NCBI RefSeq assembly: GCF_009720745.1
Contig: NZ_WNKX01000025.1
Span: 1-64,000, forward strand
Reading direction: 5' to 3'
Length of the DNA stretch: 64,000 bases
Origin: Massilia eburnea
Lineage (GTDB): Bacteria > Pseudomonadota > Gammaproteobacteria > Burkholderiales > Burkholderiaceae_D
Shown: piece after piece, positions 59,967 through 64,000 of the stretch
Position numbering within the stretch: position 1 is the first letter of the stretch
Layout: every line of letters starts with the position of its first letter
The notes under the pieces: model-generated
What the model saw: the letters and a program-made list of their open reading frames with translations, nothing else
Told to the model about the DNA's origin: nothing
Database searches by the model: none
Position numbers and translations under genes: made by a program

Positions 59967-60818
59967 ATGCCAACCGTGTCTCGACTTGCCGTACTGCCGC
60001 AATACCTGCTCCCAAAAGGAGCCCTGACCAACTTCGCCGGCCGCGTGGCGGGCGCCAAAGGCGGCGAAATGACGACGCGCCTGATCCGCTGGTTCGTGGG
60101 CAAATACGACGTCAACATGGACGAAGCGGCCAATTCCGACATCGCCAGCTACCACAGCTTCAACGAATTCTTCACCCGCGCGCTCAAGCCGGGCGCCCGC
60201 CCCCTGGCCAAGGCCGATTTCGTCTGCCCGGTGGACGGCCGCATTTCCCAGTTCGGCGCGATTGAAGGCGACCAGATCTTCCAGGCCAAGGGTCACAAGT
60301 TCTCCACCACCGCCCTGGTCGGCGGCGACGCAGCGCTGGCCAAGCAATTCGAGCACGGCAGCTTCGCCAACCTGTACCTGAGCCCACGCGACTACCACCG
60401 CATCCACATGCCATGCGATGCTGCGCTGAAGCGCATGATCTATGTGCCTGGCGAGCTGTTCTCCGTCAACCCGACCACCGCCCGCGGCGTACCGGGCCTG
60501 TTCGCGCGCAACGAGCGCGTGGTGTGTGAGTTCGACACCGCCTTCGGCCCCTTTGTCATGGTATTGGTGGGCGCGACCATCGTCGGCAGCATGGCCACCA
60601 CCTGGCACGGCGTCGTCAACCCGCCGCGCCTGCCGAAAGTCACCGAGTGGACTTACCAGAAGAACGAATACACGTTCACGAAGGGCGAAGAAATGGGCCG
60701 CTTCCTGCTCGGCTCCACCGTCGTCATGCTGTTCCCGAAAGACACCCTGCACTTCAACGATCAGTGGCAGCCTGCCGGTCCGGTACGGCTGGGCGAGATG
60801 ATGGCGGACCTGAAATAG
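59967..60818 (+). CDS. psd: Phosphatidylserine decarboxylase proenzyme
   Basis: 283 residues, the standard length. The self-cleavage site LGST is at 248-251, so cleavage between Gly 249 and Ser 250 gives the pyruvoyl alpha chain. Other family motifs: VCPVDGRISQFG, YLSPRDYHRIHMP, VPGELFSVNPTTARG, FARNERVV. Makes phosphatidylethanolamine at the inner membrane. ATG 59967 is chosen; a GTG at 59976 is an alternative with little better ribosome site. Divergent from the frameshifted receptor. Confidence 0.96.
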   Translation: MPTVSRLAVLPQYLLPKGALTNFAGRVAGAKGGEMTTRLIRWFVGKYDVNMDEAANSDIASYHSFNEFFTRALKPGARPLAKADFVCPVDGRISQFGAIEGDQIFQAKGHKFSTTALVGGDAALAKQFEHGSFANLYLSPRDYHRIHMPCDAALKRMIYVPGELFSVNPTTARGVPGLFARNERVVCEFDTAFGPFVMVLVGATIVGSMATTWHGVVNPPRLPKVTEWTYQKNEYTFTKGEEMGRFLLGSTVVMLFPKDTLHFNDQWQPAGPVRLGEMMADLK

Positions 60819-61006
60819 GCCTCAGCAATGAGAGGGTCCCTTATATGGGATCCGGAACATCTGCCCCCGCGAGAACGGATAGCCGTCGAAGAAGAATGAC
60901 TGCGGCGGGAATTTTTTTCGTATGGCGGCGCGGCCACCCTAACAATCGGCAAGCCATTGAAACGCATTGACGATATGGACCAGGGTCATCTTTTCGTGCG
61001 GTGTCA

Positions 61007-61465
61007 TCATTTGGCCCCGAGTTGCATATAACGTCCCTTCATCACTGGTTCCCAAGACGCACCGCCATCGAATGAACTTTCGAGGCTAAGCTCGTATGTG
61101 GCGGCGCCGACAAAGACATAGGTATGACGCGTTTGTCCGCGCAGTGACGTGCGCACGAAGCGGAGCGCCTCACCGTCCCACTGGCCCGGCGCAGGTGAAG
61201 CCGGGACAAATCCCATGCTGTCGAACCAATGGAGGCTCAGCGATGAAGTCTGCTGATCAAACGCGATGACGGCGTGTGCCTTGAACCATTGCTTACCGTC
61301 GCGTTCCGCACTGTAGTCCTGGACCAGCACACGCCCGCCGAACTCCAGCCGCGCAGAAATCGACGCGCTCGCGCTACCGCCGGGCCCCCATTTGGACAGC
61401 GTAATTTCTTCTACACCTGCCCAATCCCCTGCAAACAACTCCAGCAAATTCCATACATCATTCAT
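61007..61465 (-). CDS. Small beta-barrel-like protein (DUF1579-like), unknown function
   Basis: 152 residues, soluble. It begins MNDVWNLLELFAGDWAGVEE and shows alternating strands with aromatic residues (VIAFDQQTSSLSLHWFDS, GQTRHTYVFVGAATYELS), like lipocalin-type THAP4/DUF1579 proteins of about this size. Starts 8 bp after the small exported gene upstream. The 188-bp gap 60819-61006 between psd and this gene shows only a short GGGTCCC/GGGATCC near-palindrome. Confidence 0.65.
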   Translation of the reverse strand: MNDVWNLLELFAGDWAGVEEITLSKWGPGGSASASISARLEFGGRVLVQDYSAERDGKQWFKAHAVIAFDQQTSSLSLHWFDSMGFVPASPAPGQWDGEALRFVRTSLRGQTRHTYVFVGAATYELSLESSFDGGASWEPVMKGRYMQLGAK

Positions 61466-61473
61466 GGAACCTC

Positions 61474-61716
61474 CTAATTCTCGTCGATGCTCAACTCATC
61501 AAGTTTGGATTTGACTTTCCCTTCACACTGAATCTCGGCCAGCGACTTCCCATCCTTAATGACCTCTGTCCCGCACACGGAGAGCATCTTTTCGCTCCCC
61601 TTGATCTTGCAGCTGAAATAGGTCGTTTCGGCTTTCGAGCACCAGGTACCGGCCGCCGCGGCGGGCAGCGCCACAAGCAGCGAAGTGCTGCAGGCAATCA
61701 GGAAACGGTACGCCAT
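61474..61716 (-). CDS. Small exported Cys-containing protein
   Basis: 80 residues from ATG 61716 (MAYRFLIACSTSLLVALP). Signal peptide to about AAAAG. The mature part has four Cys (WCSKAE, FSCKIK, VCGTEV, IQCEG), well spaced for two disulfides. AGGGG lies upstream at a long spacing. No family recognised. It is followed by the DUF1579-like gene, so they may be co-transcribed. Confidence 0.65.
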   Translation of the reverse strand: MAYRFLIACSTSLLVALPAAAAGTWCSKAETTYFSCKIKGSEKMLSVCGTEVIKDGKSLAEIQCEGKVKSKLDELSIDEN

Positions 61717-61771
61717 GATGACGCAGCCCCTAAAAGTAGTTTCCAATAGTCAATTAACTTTATTCTAACAT

Positions 61772-62686
61772 TCAGTTTTCGGGAAGGTGCTGCCCCGTAA
61801 AGTTGGATTCGAGCATATCGAGGAAGGCGCGCGTCTTGGCCGGCATCAGCCGGCGCCCTGGAAATACGGCCCAGCCGGTGACAGGTGGAAAGCACCAGTC
61901 GGGCAACACGCGCACCAGTTGCCCGCGCGCGACCAGTGGCGCTGCGAACGGCGTGGTACAGGTGGCGATGCCCATGCCGGTGACGGCCATGCGGGTCAGC
62001 AGCTCGGGTGAATTCGCCATGAGCCGTACCGGCAGGTCCCGCTCCCAAGTGGTCTTGCCGCGCGTGAGCGACCAATGCACCAGCCCATTTGCCATGCGGC
62101 GGAGGCTCAGCAGCTCGTGTTTGAACAAATCGTCCGGATGCTCCGGCAAGCCGTGCACAACGGTATAGGAAGGCGCTGCGTAAAGACCCCAGGTGGATAT
62201 CAAGACCTTTCGCGCAGCCAGTGTGGCATCGTCCGGCAGTTCGCCCATGCGGATCGCAATGTCAAAGTTTTCCGCAACCAGGTCGACCCGTCGTGGCGAT
62301 AAGTCCAGCTCCAGCGTGATGGCCGGATGCTTTGCCATGAAAGCAGGCAGGATACGCGCCAGGTGGGCGTTGGCGAAATCGGCCGGCATCGATACCCGCA
62401 GCAAACCGCTGGGCGCTTGCTGGCGGTGCTGGGCCAGCGCGCCGGCCGCTTCGGTCTCCTCCGCCACCCGCCGCGCATGCTCCAACAGGCTGGCGCCGAA
62501 TTCGGTCAGCACCAGTTTTCGCGTGGTGCGGGTCAACAGCCGCTCACCCAGCCTGCCTTCCAGCTGGGTAAGGCGGCGGGAAACGGTCGATTTAGGCAGT
62601 TGCAGGCGCTCGGACGCCTGGCTCAGGCTGCCGTATTCGACGATGCGCGCAAATAAAAGCAGGTCGCTTGGGTCTATTTCCGTCAT
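61772..62686 (-). CDS. LysR-family transcriptional regulator
   Basis: 304 residues. N-terminal winged HTH (LLLFARIVEYGSLSQASERL, SKSTVSRRLTQLEGRLGERLL form) and a substrate-binding-type effector domain from about residue 90. It is divergent from the azoreductase gene (112 bp between starts), the usual layout where a LysR protein controls the neighbouring flavoenzyme. Inducer unknown; quinones or azo/nitro compounds are plausible. Confidence 0.93.
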   Translation of the reverse strand: MTEIDPSDLLLFARIVEYGSLSQASERLQLPKSTVSRRLTQLEGRLGERLLTRTTRKLVLTEFGASLLEHARRVAEETEAAGALAQHRQQAPSGLLRVSMPADFANAHLARILPAFMAKHPAITLELDLSPRRVDLVAENFDIAIRMGELPDDATLAARKVLISTWGLYAAPSYTVVHGLPEHPDDLFKHELLSLRRMANGLVHWSLTRGKTTWERDLPVRLMANSPELLTRMAVTGMGIATCTTPFAAPLVARGQLVRVLPDWCFPPVTGWAVFPGRRLMPAKTRAFLDMLESNFTGQHLPEN

Positions 62687-62798
62687 GATTATTCCACCAA
62701 TGGCACGATGTTATCCATTTTAACGTCTTCTACATCAAATATGGAACCGCTATAGTTACTCCATCGCAGCAACAAACCAATTCGAAAGGAAGCAAACC
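62687..62798. promoter_or_regulatory. Divergent promoter region between lysR and azoR
   Basis: 112 bp, A/T-rich. A good -10 hexamer TATAGT at 62751-62756 faces azoR, but its -35 partner (TTCTAC, 62728-62733) is poor, as expected for an activated promoter. A GAAAGGA ribosome site precedes the azoR start. A LysR operator of T-N11-A form should lie here, though I cannot choose one confidently. Confidence 0.45.
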
Positions 62799-63398
62799 AT
62801 GAACATCCTGCAAATCAACTCCAGCGCAAAAAGCTCCGGTTCCGAATCCACCCGTGTGGCAAGCAATATCGTGAACAAGCTGCTGGCTGCCAACCCAGGC
62901 GCCACCGTGGAAGTCCGTGACCTGGCCGCCAACCCGCATCCAGTGCTGGACGAGCAAGCCCTGCAGGCCCTGTTCACTCCAGCCGGCCAGCGCACTGCCG
63001 AACAGGCTGCCCGCGTCGCCCTGGATGACGCCCTGATCGCCCAGGTGCAGGCTGCCGACGTAATCGTGCTCGGCGCCCCGATGTACAACTTCGGCATTAC
63101 GGTGCAGCTGAAATCGTGGTTCGACGCGATTGCCCGCGCCGGTGTCACCTTCAAGTACACGGAAAACGGCCCGCTCGGCCTGCTGCAAGGTAAGAAAGTT
63201 TATGTCGCCACCTCGCGCGGCGGCATGCACAAAGATGCGCCGACTGATACCCAGTTCCCGCACCTGAAGATGTTCCTGGCATTCATCGGCCTGACCGACG
63301 TGGAATATGTGTTCATCGAAGGCCAGGGCTATGGCCCGGAAGTGGCCGCACAGCAGAAGGCCGCTGCCGATGCTCGCGTTGAAGAACTGCTGGCTTAA
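62799..63398 (+). CDS. azoR: FMN-dependent NADH-azoreductase
   Basis: 199 residues, flavodoxin-like fold. INSSAKSSGSESTRVA (phosphate loop for FMN), GAPMYNFGITVQLKSWFD, and SRGGMH are typical AzoR motifs. It reduces quinones and azo or nitro aromatics with NADH, protecting against thiol-reactive and quinone stress. Followed by a pirin gene after 18 bp, a common pair. Confidence 0.94.
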   Translation: MNILQINSSAKSSGSESTRVASNIVNKLLAANPGATVEVRDLAANPHPVLDEQALQALFTPAGQRTAEQAARVALDDALIAQVQAADVIVLGAPMYNFGITVQLKSWFDAIARAGVTFKYTENGPLGLLQGKKVYVATSRGGMHKDAPTDTQFPHLKMFLAFIGLTDVEYVFIEGQGYGPEVAAQQKAAADARVEELLA

Positions 63399-63416
63399 CC
63401 AAACAAAGGAAACGTA

Positions 63417-64000
63417 ATGGACAACATCGCACAAACCCGCACAGTGGAACGGATTATCCGCGGCCAGGCCGTGATGGATGGCGCTGGCGTGAAGATCAAT
63501 CGCGTGTTGACCCAGCCACTGCAGCGTCGCCTCGACCCGTTCCTGATGCTGGACAATTTCGGTTCGGAGCAAGCCAACGATTACATCGCAGGCTTCCCCG
63601 ACCACCCACACCGCGGCTTTGAAACGGTCACCTATATGCTGACCGGCCGCATGCGCCACCGCGACAGCGCCGGCAATGAAGGTTTGCTGGCCAGCGGCGG
63701 CGTGCAGTGGATGACGGCGGGACGCGGCGTGATCCACTCCGAAATGCCGGAACAGGCGGAAGGCTTGATGGAAGGCTTCCAGCTGTGGCTTAACCTGCCG
63801 GCCAAGGACAAGATGCGCAACCCTTGGTACAAGGACTTCGAAGCCGCCGACATCCCGGTGGTGACGACAGAGAACGGGACCACGGTGCGCGTCATCGCCG
63901 GCGAAAGCCAGGGCGTGGCGGGTGCGGTGCAACGCGAAGTGACGGAGCCGCTGTACGTCGACGTGGAATTGCCTGCTGGTGAAAGCTTCAGCCAGGCTAT
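63417..64000 (+). CDS. Pirin-family protein, cut by window end
   Basis: About 194 codons from ATG 63417 (AAAGGA upstream) run to the end of the window without a stop. The N-terminal cupin has DHPHRGFETVTYMLTG, HRDSAGNEG, RGVIHSEMP and LWLNLPAKDKM, the metal site and signature of pirins. It is the second pirin in the window and probably co-transcribed with azoR. Confidence 0.92.
   Translation, partial: MDNIAQTRTVERIIRGQAVMDGAGVKINRVLTQPLQRRLDPFLMLDNFGSEQANDYIAGFPDHPHRGFETVTYMLTGRMRHRDSAGNEGLLASGGVQWMTAGRGVIHSEMPEQAEGLMEGFQLWLNLPAKDKMRNPWYKDFEAADIPVVTTENGTTVRVIAGESQGVAGAVQREVTEPLYVDVELPAGESFSQA

Noticed and set aside
1..64000. CRISPR arrays, prophage, toxin-antitoxin or secretion-system cluster
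   Set aside because: No regularly spaced repeats, no phage structural or integrase genes, no T6SS core genes near the kinase-FHA block; only single-gene hints.

Overview
The window looks like a chromosomal segment of a betaproteobacterium of the family Oxalobacteraceae (Massilia, Duganella or Janthinobacterium type). The basis is high GC content with GC-rich third positions, the overall look of the proteins (an H-NS protein ending in the motif common in beta-proteobacteria, YXWGXW-type exported proteins, a Prc protease of beta/gamma type), and GGGGACGTACCCC-like and GTGTCCCACC-like inverted repeats of a kind I associate with this family. This assignment is inference; there is no rRNA gene and no search was possible. 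Genes are dense, with many ATGA or TGATG start/stop overlaps. One tRNA gene (tRNA-Leu, anticodon TAA) is present. The only mobile DNA seen is the last 37 codons of an ISL3-type transposase at the left edge.

Layout. 1-6.8 kb: IS tail, periplasmic protease prc, a small HELAH membrane protein, a two-subunit molybdenum hydroxylase with a divergent AraC-type regulator, and thymidine kinase. 6.9-10.4 kb: reverse transsulfuration pair (cystathionine beta-synthase and gamma-lyase/synthase) followed by a zinc-ribbon membrane protein. 10.4-16 kb: unknown membrane protein, penicillin-acylase-family enzyme, ParB-like protein, tRNA-Leu, unknown exported protein. 16.3-20.4 kb: NitT/TauT-type ABC transporter (double permease plus ATPase), outer-membrane-type protein, lipoprotein. 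21.4-27.7 kb: a minus-strand set of TonB receptor, Cys/His-rich exported protein, TolC-like lipoprotein, multicopper oxidase and CLC protein, probably for copper handling (the CLC looks like the fluoride-transporting branch). 27.8-31.7 kb: persulfide dioxygenase-like enzyme, M28 peptidase, glycine-zipper protein, unknown protein, with two long inverted repeats between convergent genes. 31.9-39.2 kb: the most unusual block, an FHA/cysteine-cluster protein facing an operon of an SPFH-like protein with a zinc ribbon at each end, a Ser/Thr kinase fused to a SUMF1-like domain, OsmC and pirin. 39.4-50.7 kb: a YXWGXW protein with thrombospondin-3-like repeats, S9 peptidase, RNase H-like protein, MCP plus CheW, HD hydrolase, MFS and DMT transporters, solute-binding protein, CocE-type hydrolase, and a second YXWGXW protein. 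50.7-57.5 kb: trpS behind what looks like a classical attenuator with a 16-residue Trp-Trp leader peptide, DUF1294 protein, erythromycin-esterase homologue, DMT transporter, PaiB-like protein, Lon-N protein, amidohydrolase, H-NS. 57.7-64 kb: a frameshifted TonB receptor, psd, small unknown genes, LysR/azoreductase pair, and a pirin gene cut by the window end.

How genes work together. The best supported groups are the transsulfuration operon (homocysteine to cysteine), the Mo hydroxylase alpha/beta pair, the MCO/TolC-like/His-rich cluster, the MCP-CheW pair and the SPFH-kinase operon with its convergent FHA partner. The last looks like a phospho-signalling module tied to a membrane or scaffold protein; its job is unknown. 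The trpS leader gives the clearest cis-regulatory story in the window.
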